Source: UMGS1783 sp900555065 (GTDB lineage Bacteria > Bacillota > Clostridia > Oscillospirales > UMGS1783). From it: a stretch of 64,000 nt of DNA. Positions 8,118 to 16,682 of the stretch are shown one piece after another. The notes under the pieces were generated by a model that saw only the letters and a list, made by a program, of their open reading frames with translations, ran no database searches and had not been told where the DNA came from. The stretch covers positions 1 to 64,000 of the forward strand of contig CALKPL010000020.1 of the NCBI GenBank assembly GCA_937991645.1. Reading direction: 5' to 3'. A program made the position numbers and the translations under genes. Positions within the stretch are counted from its first letter, which is position 1, and the number at the start of each line of letters is the position of its first letter.

Positions 8118-9458
8118 TTACCTGTTCTTCTTCTCCAGCATTACCACACACTCCACATGCGCCGTCCGCGCGAACATGTCCACCGGCTGCACGCCGGCCA
8201 GCGCATAGCCGTCCCCGCACAGCGCGCGGCAGTCGCGCGCCAGGGTCGCCGGGTCGCAGGAGATATAGAGAATCTGCGGCGGCGCTGTGCGCAGCAGGGC
8301 GGCCCGCAACGGGCCGTCAAGCCCGGCGCGGGGCGGATCGACGCAGACGAGGCGGGGACGGACGCCCGCGTCCGTCCAGTCCCGCAGGGCGGCGGCCGCG
8401 TCCCCACATTTCCAGGAAACGTTCCTAATATTATTCAATCCTGCGTTTATACGCGCGTTTTCTATGGCATGCGGATTGATTTCCGCGCCGTAGACGCGAC
8501 CGCACAGGCGCGCAAGAAACAGCGTAATCGACCCGATCCCGCAGCACAGGTCGAAAACCGCGTCGCCTGCATACGTACGGTTCTGCCGGACGGACAGGCC
8601 GGCCATTGCGGCCGCAGTTTCATACAGGCGCTCGGCCTGCCTGCGGTTGACCTGATAGAAAGACAGCGGCGAGATCCGCAGCCGGTTTTGGCAGAGCATA
8701 TCCTCAATTTCGCGGCGTGGAGTAAAAAAGCGGGGCGGGCCGTCCGATTCCGGCACGGCGCAGACGCATACGGTTTCGGGCGCGGCGGCCTGCAGGGCCC
8801 GCGCAAGGCCGGCCAGAGAAGCCTGCGCGCCCGGCGCACAGTACAAAGCGGCTGAAACTTCGCCCGTCGTTTCGGCCAGGCGCAGCGAAATCCGGCGCAG
8901 CACGCCGCGCTCCCCAGCGCGCAGGCCGTGTGCCTGCGCATAGGAGCAGGCCGCGTCCGCCAAAACACGAAATACGGGCGGGTACAGCGCGCACCCGGCA
9001 GGGTGCGGTACGAGCCGGCGGCTGCCGCCCGCGTAGAAGCCGGTTGTCACGCGCCCGCCCAATACGCCGAAAGGCAGCGTCGCCTTGTTGCGGACCATAC
9101 TGTCCGCACCCAGAACGGGCGGCACTTCAACCGCAAGCCCGCCGATCCGCCGCAGTGCGTCCGCGACGCGGGCGCGCTTGACCCGCAGTTCCTCCGCATA
9201 AGTCATATGCCGGAACCCGCAGCCGCCGCATTCGCCGTACACGGGGCAATCGGGTTCAATGCGGGCGGGCGACGACGCAAGCAGCTCTGTAACGCGGGCG
9301 ACGGCGTACCGCCCGCCTTTTTGCAATAGCTCTGCCCGCACGCGTTCGCCTTCAAGCGCATACGGTACAAACACGGCAAGGCCATCCAGCCGGGCAACGC
9401 CCCTGCCGTCGTGCGTTGTGCCCACGATCTCCAGCTCCACTGTATTTTGCTGCGGCAT
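8118..9458 (-). CDS. rlmD: 23S rRNA (uracil-C5)-methyltransferase, RlmD/RumA family
   Basis: The 446-residue SAM-dependent RNA methyltransferase starts with a TRAM domain. It then shows the iron-sulfur cysteine cluster (CPVYGECGGCGF), the Rossmann motif DLCCGIGSITLFLA and the catalytic segment YISCDPATLARD with the nucleophilic cysteine. The family methylates C5 of uridines in 23S rRNA; Gram-positive members (RlmCD) can modify two sites, so the exact position is not certain. The start is well supported by AAGGAGG 8 nt upstream. Confidence 0.92.
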   Translation of the reverse strand: MPQQNTVELEIVGTTHDGRGVARLDGLAVFVPYALEGERVRAELLQKGGRYAVARVTELLASSPARIEPDCPVYGECGGCGFRHMTYAEELRVKRARVADALRRIGGLAVEVPPVLGADSMVRNKATLPFGVLGGRVTTGFYAGGSRRLVPHPAGCALYPPVFRVLADAACSYAQAHGLRAGERGVLRRISLRLAETTGEVSAALYCAPGAQASLAGLARALQAAAPETVCVCAVPESDGPPRFFTPRREIEDMLCQNRLRISPLSFYQVNRRQAERLYETAAAMAGLSVRQNRTYAGDAVFDLCCGIGSITLFLARLCGRVYGAEINPHAIENARINAGLNNIRNVSWKCGDAAAALRDWTDAGVRPRLVCVDPPRAGLDGPLRAALLRTAPPQILYISCDPATLARDCRALCGDGYALAGVQPVDMFARTAHVECVVMLEKKNR

Positions 9459-9497
9459 GGGTTGCTCCTCCTTTTTGAAATCGTTTATGAAAACTGC

Positions 9498-10355
9498 CTA
9501 GGCGTGCGCCAGATCGGGAAAACTGAGAATCGATCCCATGTCCTCCAGCAACGGGTTGCCGCGCAGGAAAAACGACGTGTCTTCTTGTTTGTGGGCATAT
9601 GCGGTAAGACCGGTCTGGTCCTGCGGTGTAAATGCGAATACGGCCCGGTTCACCGCCGCGCCAAAACAGCGAACAACGCGCTCCATAGCGACAGGCTCCG
9701 GTGAAAACACGTCGTACAGCGTCAGGCAGCCGCGGTCGAGGCCGGCGATTGCGTAAGCGTCCAGCGGACGCAGGTAATAGACGTTCTCCCGCATAAATCC
9801 GGTCAGGTAAAACATGAGCAGGCCGTCTGCGTCCAGCTGAAACACGCCGCAGCTTTCCCGTCTGTTCTTCTCTTTCAGAAAGCGGGACCAGTCTTTGGGC
9901 GTATTCATGGGGACTGATTCGGCGCGGCATGCGCCGTCCTGACGCACTTCCGTAAAAAATCGGCGTTCCTGCGCGGGTTGAAAGCCGAATTTGGGATAGA
10001 AGCCGAGCACAGTGTCGTTCGCAAAGAGGAAAAATCCGTCGCACCCGGCAAAATCGCGTAAAACAGTTTCCATCAACATGCGGCTGAGGCCCCTGCCGCG
10101 GCAGGCGTTTGCGGTCATGACGGTGCCAAGCTGAATATAGCGCCGACACCGGCCGTGCAACAGGCCGCAGATCTCGTTGACCGACACGTTGGCGACGACG
10201 GCGCCGTCTTCCACGACAGAATAGGGGTTGTACGCATCTCCCCAGTACCCGCTCCGGTAAAACGGCTCAAAGTCCAGGCCGAACGTCTCGCGCGCAAGCG
10301 CGTTGAACGAGTGCCGGAGCACGGGATCGTTCCGGTAGCTGTGCACAATTTCCAT
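9498..10355 (-). CDS. GNAT-family N-acetyltransferase
   Basis: The 285-residue protein has an N-terminal GNAT fold with the acetyl-CoA loop region (RGRGLSRMLMETVLRDF) and the typical NDTVLGFYPKFGFQ segment near residues 115-130. The C-terminal half is less conserved and may hold a second, degenerate domain. The substrate is unknown. AAGGAG precedes the ATG. It lies 39 bp upstream of rlmD on the same strand, so co-transcription is likely. Confidence 0.85.
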   Translation of the reverse strand: MEIVHSYRNDPVLRHSFNALARETFGLDFEPFYRSGYWGDAYNPYSVVEDGAVVANVSVNEICGLLHGRCRRYIQLGTVMTANACRGRGLSRMLMETVLRDFAGCDGFFLFANDTVLGFYPKFGFQPAQERRFFTEVRQDGACRAESVPMNTPKDWSRFLKEKNRRESCGVFQLDADGLLMFYLTGFMRENVYYLRPLDAYAIAGLDRGCLTLYDVFSPEPVAMERVVRCFGAAVNRAVFAFTPQDQTGLTAYAHKQEDTSFFLRGNPLLEDMGSILSFPDLAHA

Positions 10356-10440
10356 GGGACGACTCCTTTTAACATAGAACCGGGCGGGCCCGGCGCGGAA
10401 AGAGGGGACCGGACGGGGCGCGGAATGGGGGCGGACGGGG

Positions 10441-10860
10441 CGCAGGCGGTGCCGCGCCGGGACGCGGGGCCCGGAATCAATCGGATGCGGGCCGGACGCT
10501 TCGGATCGCCCGTCTCGCGGCGGCGCAAAGGGGCGGGCGCAGGCGGTGCGCCGCGCCGGAGCGCGGGGCCCGGAATCAATCGGTGGCGGGCCGGGCGCTT
10601 CGGATCGCCCGTCTCGCGGCGGCGCGAAGAGAAGGGCGCAGGCGGTGCGCCGCGCCGGAGCGCGGGGCCCGGAATCAATCGGATGCGGGCCGGACGCTTC
10701 GAATCGTCCGTCTCGCGGCGGCGCAAAGGGGCGGGCGCAGGCGGTGCGCCGCGCCGGAGCGCGGGGCCCGGAATCAATCGGTGGCGGGCCGGACGCTTCG
10801 GATCGTCCGTCTCGCGGCGGCGCGAAGGGGCGAGCGCAGGCGGTGCGCCGCGCGCCGGTT
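10441..10860. repeat. Tandem array of a 99-bp GC-rich unit, about 4 copies
   Basis: The marker CCGGAATCAA recurs at 10471, 10570, 10669 and 10768, exactly 99 bp apart. Each unit also contains the segments GCGGGCCGGGCGCTTCGGAT and GTCTCGCGGCGGCGC in near-identical form. Because 99 is a multiple of three, open frames continue through the array on both strands as 33-residue repeats, but none has a convincing ribosome-binding site. I treat the array as non-coding. It fills the gap between the GNAT promoter and the next terminator. Confidence 0.9.
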
Positions 10861-10876
10861 CAGGGGCCGAAACGAC

Positions 10877-10905
10877 AAAAAAGGGCGCAAGTCAAGCTTG
10901 CGCCC
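10877..10905 (-). terminator. Terminator of the rsmD-coaD operon
   Basis: On the minus strand the stem GGGCGCAAG / CTTGCGCCC is followed by six T residues, 20 bp past the stop of the coiled-coil gene. Confidence 0.85.
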
Positions 10906-10923
10906 GCAAACCGGTCCACGCTG

Positions 10924-11376
10924 TCACTGGTTGTTCTTGACAACCCGACGCGCCTGCTTGATCAGGGCCAGGTTCTGGTCGTAGTGGTCCTCGGCGCGCT
11001 TGAGCACCATGTCCGCAAGCTCCACGGCGGAACGGCGCATACGCAGGGACTCCTCCTCCGCGCTTTTGCGGATTTCGTCGGCGATCCGGCGCGATTCCTT
11101 GATAATGTCCTGTTCGTTGAGCATTTTGTTCGACTGCATTTCGGCGTTCTTGATCATGCGTTCCGAGTCGGTCCGGGCTTTGAGCAGAATTTTCTCGCGT
11201 TCGTCGAGCAGGTTTTTGGCGCGGGCGATCTCGGTCGGGTAATGGGTGTGCAGGCCGTTGACAATCCGCGCGAGCTCTTCGCGCTCGATCACGATTTTGC
11301 CGTTGCTCAGCGGGAGCCGCCATGCGTCTTCAATCAAATCGTCCAGTTCTTCCAGCAGAGATTCAAATTCGTTCAT
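10924..11376 (-). CDS. Coiled-coil protein of the coaD operon (often labelled 'ATPase', subunit-B-like)
   Basis: The 150-residue acidic/basic helical protein is dominated by heptad-like sequence (KNLLDEREKILLKARTDSER and onward), consistent with a long coiled coil. Related Clostridia proteins next to coaD are often annotated as 'ATPase' by similarity to F/V-type ATP synthase stalk subunits, but there is no Walker motif and no enzymatic role is evident. A membrane- or division-associated scaffold role, as in DivIVA-like proteins, is only a guess. AGAGGGAG precedes the ATG. It is the last gene of the rsmD-coaD operon. Confidence 0.75.
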   Translation of the reverse strand: MNEFESLLEELDDLIEDAWRLPLSNGKIVIEREELARIVNGLHTHYPTEIARAKNLLDEREKILLKARTDSERMIKNAEMQSNKMLNEQDIIKESRRIADEIRKSAEEESLRMRRSAVELADMVLKRAEDHYDQNLALIKQARRVVKNNQ

Positions 11377-11390
11377 TGTAACTCCCTCTT

Positions 11391-11873
11391 TTATTTTGGT
11401 ATGTATTTGTTGTGGATGCGGTCTATGAGTACCTCGGGCACGAACTGCGAGATGTCCCCGCCGACGCGCGCGATTTCACGCACGATGTTCGAGCTCATAA
11501 ACATGTATTCCGAGCGGGAGGATAAGAACACCGTCTCAACGTCCGGATTGATTTTCTGGTTGATTAAAGCCATCTGGAACTCGTATTCAAAATCGCTCAT
11601 GGCGCGCAGGCCCTTGACGATCACGCTGGCATTGACGATCCGCGTATAGTCCGCGAGCAGGCCGTCAAACGACGCGGCGGTCACGTTCGGAAGGCCGCGC
11701 ACGCTGTCCTCAATCATGGCGACGCGTTCGGCCACCGAAAAGGTGCATTGCTTCGCCGAGTTCTTGAGCACGGCGACGATGACGCGGTCGAACATCCCGG
11801 ACGCGCGCCGGACAATGTCCAGATGGCCGAAAGTGATCGGATCAAAGCTGCCGGGACACACGGCTATTTTCAT
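11391..11873 (-). CDS. coaD: Phosphopantetheine adenylyltransferase
   Basis: The 160-residue enzyme transfers AMP from ATP to 4'-phosphopantetheine to give dephospho-CoA, the fourth step of CoA synthesis. The N terminus carries the nucleotidyltransferase motif PGSFDPITFGHLDI with the catalytic HxGH-type loop, and the C-terminal half has the conserved YMFMSSNIVREIA segment (ISSTxVRE equivalent). Length is standard for the family. GAGGAATG precedes the ATG. It lies 3 bp after rsmD, a common arrangement in Bacillota. Confidence 0.97.
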   Translation of the reverse strand: MKIAVCPGSFDPITFGHLDIVRRASGMFDRVIVAVLKNSAKQCTFSVAERVAMIEDSVRGLPNVTAASFDGLLADYTRIVNASVIVKGLRAMSDFEYEFQMALINQKINPDVETVFLSSRSEYMFMSSNIVREIARVGGDISQFVPEVLIDRIHNKYIPK

Positions 11874-11876
11874 GTT

Positions 11877-12425
11877 TCATTCCTCATTTCGCGTATAGAC
11901 GTACAGGGAGATCTTCCCATAGCTGCGTATTTTCGCGGCGAAGCGGCCGTACTGCGCGGGAAGCGATGCGTCGCGCGGCGCTTCGCAGACTATGACCGCG
12001 CCGCCGTGCATATATCCGCCGTCAATCAGAAACGCCAGCGCCTGCATAAACAGGCCCTCGCCAAAGGGCGGGTCGATATAGGCAACGTCAAACTCCGGCT
12101 TGGGCGAAAGCTGTGCAAGGCGCGTATACGGCGCCTGGTACAGGCGCGCATCCGGCGCGCCCGGAAGCCGGGCGACGTTCTCGCGCACAAGGCGGTAAGC
12201 CGCGGGATCCGGCTCGAAAAAGCTGGCGCTGGCCGCGCCCCGGGACAACGCCTCTATACCGATCTGGCCGCTGCCGGCGAACATATCCAGAAACCGACAG
12301 CCCGGAACGTGGAACTGGATGATGTTGAACGCGGCCTCCTTGACCCGGTCCAGGGTGGGCCGTACCGCGCCGCCTTCAGGCGGCGCAAGCCGCAGGCCGC
12401 GGCTGCTGCCGGATATAACGCGCAA
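11877..12425 (-). CDS. rsmD: 16S rRNA (guanine(966)-N2)-methyltransferase
   Basis: The 182-residue SAM-dependent methyltransferase carries MRVISGSSRGLRL at the N terminus, the SAM-binding FLDMFAGSGQIGIEALSRGA and the catalytic DPPF (YIDPPFGEG). It methylates G966 (E. coli numbering) of 16S rRNA. The first codon is TTG, with GGGAGGGA 7 nt upstream; an adjacent ATT is the only alternative. It is the first gene of the operon with coaD and lies back to back with guaB. Confidence 0.95.
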   Translation of the reverse strand: MRVISGSSRGLRLAPPEGGAVRPTLDRVKEAAFNIIQFHVPGCRFLDMFAGSGQIGIEALSRGAASASFFEPDPAAYRLVRENVARLPGAPDARLYQAPYTRLAQLSPKPEFDVAYIDPPFGEGLFMQALAFLIDGGYMHGGAVIVCEAPRDASLPAQYGRFAAKIRSYGKISLYVYTRNEE

Positions 12426-12512
12426 TGCGCCGTCCCTCCCCGCGCCGCTTACACGGCGATTTTTGATTGTATTTATTATACTCTATTTTTTCCGTACTTT
12501 CAAGAATTTGGC

Positions 12513-12541
12513 TTGAAAAATAAATGGGGTTGCTATATAAT
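12513..12541 (+). promoter_or_regulatory. guaB promoter
   Basis: TTGAAA (12513-12518) and TATAAT (12536-12541) are separated by 17 nt in an AT-rich stretch upstream of guaB. Confidence 0.8.
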
Positions 12542-12576
12542 AATTAAAATATAAATATAAAGGATGTGGTGAAACC

Positions 12577-14049
12577 GTGGTCAATGCAAACCATGCCGAG
12601 AAATTTACCAAAGAGGGCCTGACGTTTGACGACGTACTGCTGGTGCCAGCCAAGTCGGACTGCACGCCGAACATGGTCGACACCTCGACCATGCTCACAA
12701 ATAAAATACGCCTCAACGTGCCGCTTATGACCGCCGCCATGGACACCGTGACCGAGAGCCGCATGGCGATCGCGATCGCCAGAGAAGGCGGGATCGGCGT
12801 CATCCATAAAAATATGACGATTGAAGAACAGGCCGATCAAATCGACCGCGTTAAACGCAGCGAGAACGGCGTTATCTCCAATCCCTTCTTCCTGTCCGAG
12901 CATCACCACGTCTACGACGCGCTGGAGCTGATGGCCAAGTATAAAATCTCCGGCGTGCCCATTTGCCGCGACGGTAAGCTCGTCGGGATCCTCACCAACC
13001 GCGACCTCAAGTTTCTTGACGACGAAAACGAACTGATCGCCAACGTCATGACAAAGGAGAACCTTGTTACCGCGCCCGTCGGCACCACCGTGCGCGACGC
13101 GAAGGCGATTCTCGCCAAACACAAGGTGGAAAAACTGCCCATTGTGGACGAGCACGGTTACCTTAAGGGGCTTATCACCATAAAGGACATTGAAAAAGCC
13201 GTCCAGTACCCCAACAGCGCGCGCGACGAGAGCGACCGGCTGCTGTGCGCGGGCGCTATCGGCGTGACGGCCGATGTGCTGGAACGCGCCCAGGCGCTGC
13301 TTGCCGCGGGCGCGGACGCGCTTGTGCTCGACAGTGCGCACGGACATTCTGAAAACATTATGCGCACCCTGCGCGAAGTCAAGTCCGCTTTCCCGGACGC
13401 GCAGGTGATTGCGGGCAATATTGCGACGGCGGAGGCCGCGCAGGCGCTCATCGACGCGGGCGCGGACGCGATTAAGGTCGGCATCGGCCCGGGCTCGATC
13501 TGCACCACGCGCATTGTTTCCGGCATCGGCGTGCCGCAGATAACCGCCATTTACGACGCGGCCTGCGTTGCGGCAAAAGCCGGCGTCCCGGTGATTGCGG
13601 ACGGCGGAATCAAGTTTTCGGGAGACATTGTCAAGGCGATTGCCGCCGGCGCGGATGTGATCATGATCGGCTCGCTGTTCGCCGGCTGCGAAGAGAGTCC
13701 GGGCGAAACCGAGATATACCAGGGCCGCAGCTTCAAAACTTACCGCGGCATGGGTTCGCTCGCCGCCATGGCCAAAGGCTCCAAGGACCGCTATTTCCAG
13801 CAGGACAGCAAAAAGCTTGTGCCCGAAGGGGTGGAGGGACGCGTCCCTTACAAAGGGCTGCTTTCCGATTCCGTTTACCAGCTCATCGGCGGCCTGCGCT
13901 CCGGCATGGGCTACTGCGGCTGCCGCACCATTGAGCAGCTGCAGAAAAACGGGCGGTTTATCAAAATAACCGGCGCGGGGCTCAAGGAGAGCCATGCGCA
14001 CGACATCTACATTACAAAAGAGGCGCCCAACTACACGACGAATCTCTAA
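12577..14049 (+). CDS. guaB: IMP dehydrogenase
   Basis: The 490-residue enzyme oxidises IMP to XMP with NAD, the committed step of GTP synthesis. The N terminus LTFDDVLLVPAKSD, a tandem CBS (Bateman) domain at about residues 95-205, the catalytic loop GIGPGSICTTR with the active cysteine, and the flap region YRGMGSLAAM are all present. The start codon is GTG at 12577. The upstream region has a strong promoter but no guanine or other riboswitch that I can recognise. Confidence 0.97.
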   Translation: MVNANHAEKFTKEGLTFDDVLLVPAKSDCTPNMVDTSTMLTNKIRLNVPLMTAAMDTVTESRMAIAIAREGGIGVIHKNMTIEEQADQIDRVKRSENGVISNPFFLSEHHHVYDALELMAKYKISGVPICRDGKLVGILTNRDLKFLDDENELIANVMTKENLVTAPVGTTVRDAKAILAKHKVEKLPIVDEHGYLKGLITIKDIEKAVQYPNSARDESDRLLCAGAIGVTADVLERAQALLAAGADALVLDSAHGHSENIMRTLREVKSAFPDAQVIAGNIATAEAAQALIDAGADAIKVGIGPGSICTTRIVSGIGVPQITAIYDAACVAAKAGVPVIADGGIKFSGDIVKAIAAGADVIMIGSLFAGCEESPGETEIYQGRSFKTYRGMGSLAAMAKGSKDRYFQQDSKKLVPEGVEGRVPYKGLLSDSVYQLIGGLRSGMGYCGCRTIEQLQKNGRFIKITGAGLKESHAHDIYITKEAPNYTTNL

Positions 14050-14165
14050 TTTTCACAATAGAGTCTGAACGGGCGCGCGACCCGCATATATTCCATGGGA
14101 GCCTTCCCGCTGCGCGGGGTTGGTATCCCGGCTGTAAATTACCGCGCAGAGGACGGAGTCTGGCT

Positions 14166-14972
14166 ATGAAACTTTCCTTTTCAACACTCGGCTGCCCCAA
14201 CTGGAGCTGGCGCGAAGTCCTTTCCAGCGCCGCGGACATGGGTTATGACGGCATTGAGATCCGCGGCCTGGGCGACGATTTGTACGCGCCCAGCATTCCC
14301 GTGTTTTCCCCTGCGCGCATTGATACGACCAAGGCGCAGCTGAAAGAGTACGGCGTGTACATCTCCTGTTTTGCGACGGAGTGCCGCCTGTTCGATATCA
14401 AAGAGGACGTTGTCGCCAACGTCTCGCATTACCTGAACCTGGCGAGCTACCTCGGCTGCAAATACCTGCGCCTGCTCGCCGACGGCGCGCCCGGACCCGG
14501 CGCGCCCATAAACGAAAGCCTTGTGCTCGACCGGATGCAGCGGCTCGCGCCCATGGCGGCCGCCCATGGCGTGACGCTGCTCGTGGAGACGAACGGCGTC
14601 TATGCCGATACGAAAAAACTGCGCGCCCTGCTCGATCAGGTCGACAGCGCCTATATCGGCGCGCTGTGGGACATCAACCACCCTGTGCGCTTTTTCGGAG
14701 AGACGGTGGAGCAGACGTATGAGAATATCGGCCCGTACCTGAAATATGTGCACCTGAAAGACTCCGTGGCCCTGCCCGACGGATCTGTTCAATACAGGAT
14801 GCTGACAAAGGGCGACCTGCCCGTGCGCGAAATGATCGGCCTGCTCAAAAACGCGGGCTATGCCGGTTACCTGTCCCTTGAATGGGTCAAGCGCTGGAAT
14901 CCCGACCTGGAGGACGCGGGTATTGTGTTCGCGCATTATATCAACAAGATGAAAACGCTGCTGCACGAATAG
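14166..14972 (+). CDS. Sugar phosphate isomerase/epimerase (xylose-isomerase-like TIM barrel)
   Basis: The 268-residue protein matches the AP-endonuclease-2/xylose-isomerase-like TIM barrel family. Metal-ligand segments are visible as DGIEIRG, LLVETNG, LWDINHP and YVHLKD and SLEW. Members isomerise or epimerise sugars or related polyols; the substrate cannot be deduced. GGAG precedes the ATG. It may be co-transcribed with guaB (117 bp gap), though the two have no obvious functional link. Confidence 0.85.
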   Translation: MKLSFSTLGCPNWSWREVLSSAADMGYDGIEIRGLGDDLYAPSIPVFSPARIDTTKAQLKEYGVYISCFATECRLFDIKEDVVANVSHYLNLASYLGCKYLRLLADGAPGPGAPINESLVLDRMQRLAPMAAAHGVTLLVETNGVYADTKKLRALLDQVDSAYIGALWDINHPVRFFGETVEQTYENIGPYLKYVHLKDSVALPDGSVQYRMLTKGDLPVREMIGLLKNAGYAGYLSLEWVKRWNPDLEDAGIVFAHYINKMKTLLHE

Positions 14973-15016
14973 CGGACGGACCCCGGCGCCGCGACACGGC
15001 CTGGTGAAACAAAATA

Positions 15017-15046
15017 AAGAGGCATGGCCCTGGGCCATGCCTCTTT
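15017..15046 (+). terminator. Terminator after the TIM-barrel gene
   Basis: GAGGCATGGC and GCCATGCCTC form a perfect stem followed by TTTT. The A-rich left flank would also let it act for the convergent anti-sigma gene. Confidence 0.85.
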
Positions 15047-15108
15047 TCAATTTCCGGCGCCGGAACACGGCGCGTTAAAAAACCGACGCGGCGCGACGCA
15101 TTGTGCGG

Positions 15109-15990
15109 TCATCCGAGCACCTCCACTTCGGCGCAGCCGCTGACGACGGACGAGACTACCTTGACCAGCTCTTCAAACGCAAGCTGCTCCGCGACGATTT
15201 GATATTGTATCCCATCCAGAGAAAATTCCGCGACATACATATCATAATGGCCGGCCGGCGCGTGCGTCAGCGGGTCATACGGGCCGTACGGCATGGACCG
15301 ATACCCGAACGTCACCGGCGTTTCCGCTATATATGAGACTTTAAGCTCATTTTCCGGCAACAGATAACAGCAGTCTTTCACAAGCCCGATTTTGGACGCT
15401 GTGAGCGAAAAACCTTTGCAGGCGGCGACTGCGTCGGTCAGTCTGGGGCTTCCGTCTCCGTAATACGCATGATAAAAGGAAAGCTGTACGGTATCCTCCA
15501 CCACTGCGCCGTCCTTTCCGACCACAACTGCCGCGCTGCCGTTGCCTGCGGCGGCGGACAGGCCGTTCGGGATATAGGGGGGCGTAAGGTCCCTGCCAAA
15601 GTAGTCCGCCACGCGCGCGGCGTCCCAGACCGCCGTATCATACAGCGCGGGGTCGTAATACCTGCGCGCAGCGTCGGAGAATCCGGATATTTCATTGAAC
15701 GAGACGGCCTGCAGCTGGATCTGAAACGCGCGTTTATTATCCGGCGCGTCGGGCGCGCGCGTTATTCCAATGGCGGAAGGGCCGGCGCTGTCCGCGCCGC
15801 GCCGGACGTCCCCGTTTAACAGGCCGGGTAAGGCGATAAACGCGGCGACGCAGACAAAAACAGCGCATGCCGCGGCGACGCTCCATTTGACCCAGGCCGG
15901 CCGCCTGCTTTTCGCCCGGTATTCGGCTGCTTCCCAAATAAAACGGTCGCTGATTTCCAGCATGGCGCAGGATAATTTTTCTGCGTTCAT
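15109..15990 (-). CDS. Probable membrane-anchored anti-sigma factor
   Basis: The 293-residue protein has a short cytoplasmic N terminus, a single transmembrane helix at about residues 36-56 (VKWSVAAACAVFVCVAAFIA) and a large extracytoplasmic domain. Its ATG overlaps the sigma-factor stop by 4 bp (ATGA), the usual arrangement for an ECF sigma/anti-sigma pair. The N-terminal part lacks an HxxxCxxC zinc motif, so it is not a ZAS-type anti-sigma. Function is inferred from position and topology. The outer domain presumably senses an unknown signal. Confidence 0.75.
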   Translation of the reverse strand: MNAEKLSCAMLEISDRFIWEAAEYRAKSRRPAWVKWSVAAACAVFVCVAAFIALPGLLNGDVRRGADSAGPSAIGITRAPDAPDNKRAFQIQLQAVSFNEISGFSDAARRYYDPALYDTAVWDAARVADYFGRDLTPPYIPNGLSAAAGNGSAAVVVGKDGAVVEDTVQLSFYHAYYGDGSPRLTDAVAACKGFSLTASKIGLVKDCCYLLPENELKVSYIAETPVTFGYRSMPYGPYDPLTHAPAGHYDMYVAEFSLDGIQYQIVAEQLAFEELVKVVSSVVSGCAEVEVLG

Positions 15991-16574
15991 GAAAATACCT
16001 CTCTTTCGCGCAAATATGACCGAAGCGCCCTGCGCAGGCGGGTCAGACGTACGGAAACATTCTTTTCCGTTAGCCCGACGCGTCGGGAAATATCCTTATA
16101 CGAGAAAGAAAACCAGTAGCGCAGCAAAAAAATAACGCGGTTTTCCTCGCTCAGCCCGGATAAAAATGCGTCGAGCATATGCGCGACGTCTTTTGCGGCA
16201 AGTTCCGCTTCCACTGTACAGGGCGCGGGCAGGCAGGATTCCAGTTCCTGCAGGGAGACGGTATAGGCGCTTTTTCGCTTGGCCGCCTGGTTGCTTTGAT
16301 AGCGTTTCACAGACAGGTTGCGAACAATTTTGCAGACAAACGCGGGCAGGGGATCGGGCTCTACGGGCGGAATGGCGCGCCACGCGCCAAGGTAGGCGTC
16401 GTTCACGCATTCTTCCGCATCCTGCCGACTGCCTGTGATTTGAAATGCAAGGCGCCGGCACAGCGCGCCGTATTTTTTGTCCAGCTCTGAAATCGCATGT
16501 TCTGAACGCTGAAAAAACAGCGCTACGATCTTTTTATCCTCAATACGCGCCGCCTCCTTTCCCGCCTCAAACAT
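15987..16574 (-). CDS. ECF-type RNA polymerase sigma factor
   Basis: The 195-residue protein has region 2 (AISELDKKYGALCRRLAF ... DAEECVNDAYLGAWRAIPP) and region 4 with its HTH (LLRYWFSFSYKDISRRVG ... VSVRLTRLRRALR). It directs RNA polymerase to a small regulon not identifiable here. The ATG at 16574 has a poor ribosome-binding site. AGGAGG stands further in, 8 nt before an in-frame ATT (codon 11), so a non-standard or shorter start is possible. It is followed directly by the probable anti-sigma gene. Confidence 0.9.
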   Translation of the reverse strand: MFEAGKEAARIEDKKIVALFFQRSEHAISELDKKYGALCRRLAFQITGSRQDAEECVNDAYLGAWRAIPPVEPDPLPAFVCKIVRNLSVKRYQSNQAAKRKSAYTVSLQELESCLPAPCTVEAELAAKDVAHMLDAFLSGLSEENRVIFLLRYWFSFSYKDISRRVGLTEKNVSVRLTRLRRALRSYLREREVFS

Positions 16575-16644
16575 ATATTACGATTTTTAAGTCCATTACT
16601 ACAGCCTGCTCAAAATTTTTTGCGTAACTTCGCTCCTATAGATG

Positions 16645-16677
16645 AAAAGAGGGCGGCGCAAGTCGCTGCGCCGCCCT
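16645..16677 (-). terminator. Terminator of the MATE exporter gene
   Basis: The stem GGGCGGCGCA / TGCGCCGCCC lies 6 bp past the MATE stop codon and is followed by TCTTTT on the minus strand. Confidence 0.8.
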
Positions 16678-16682
16678 TTACA

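Noticed and set aside
10155..10940. Long plus-strand frame with 33-residue repeats across the 99-bp array
   Set aside because: It runs antisense through the start of the GNAT gene and the array, has no ribosome-binding site, and exists because the repeat period is a multiple of three.
12544..14001. 485-codon frame antisense to guaB
   Set aside because: It is a shadow of the GC-rich guaB codons; guaB itself matches its family over the full length.
14050..14165. Possible riboswitch between guaB and the TIM-barrel gene
   Set aside because: Short GC pairings are present, but no conserved motif of a known class could be recognised.
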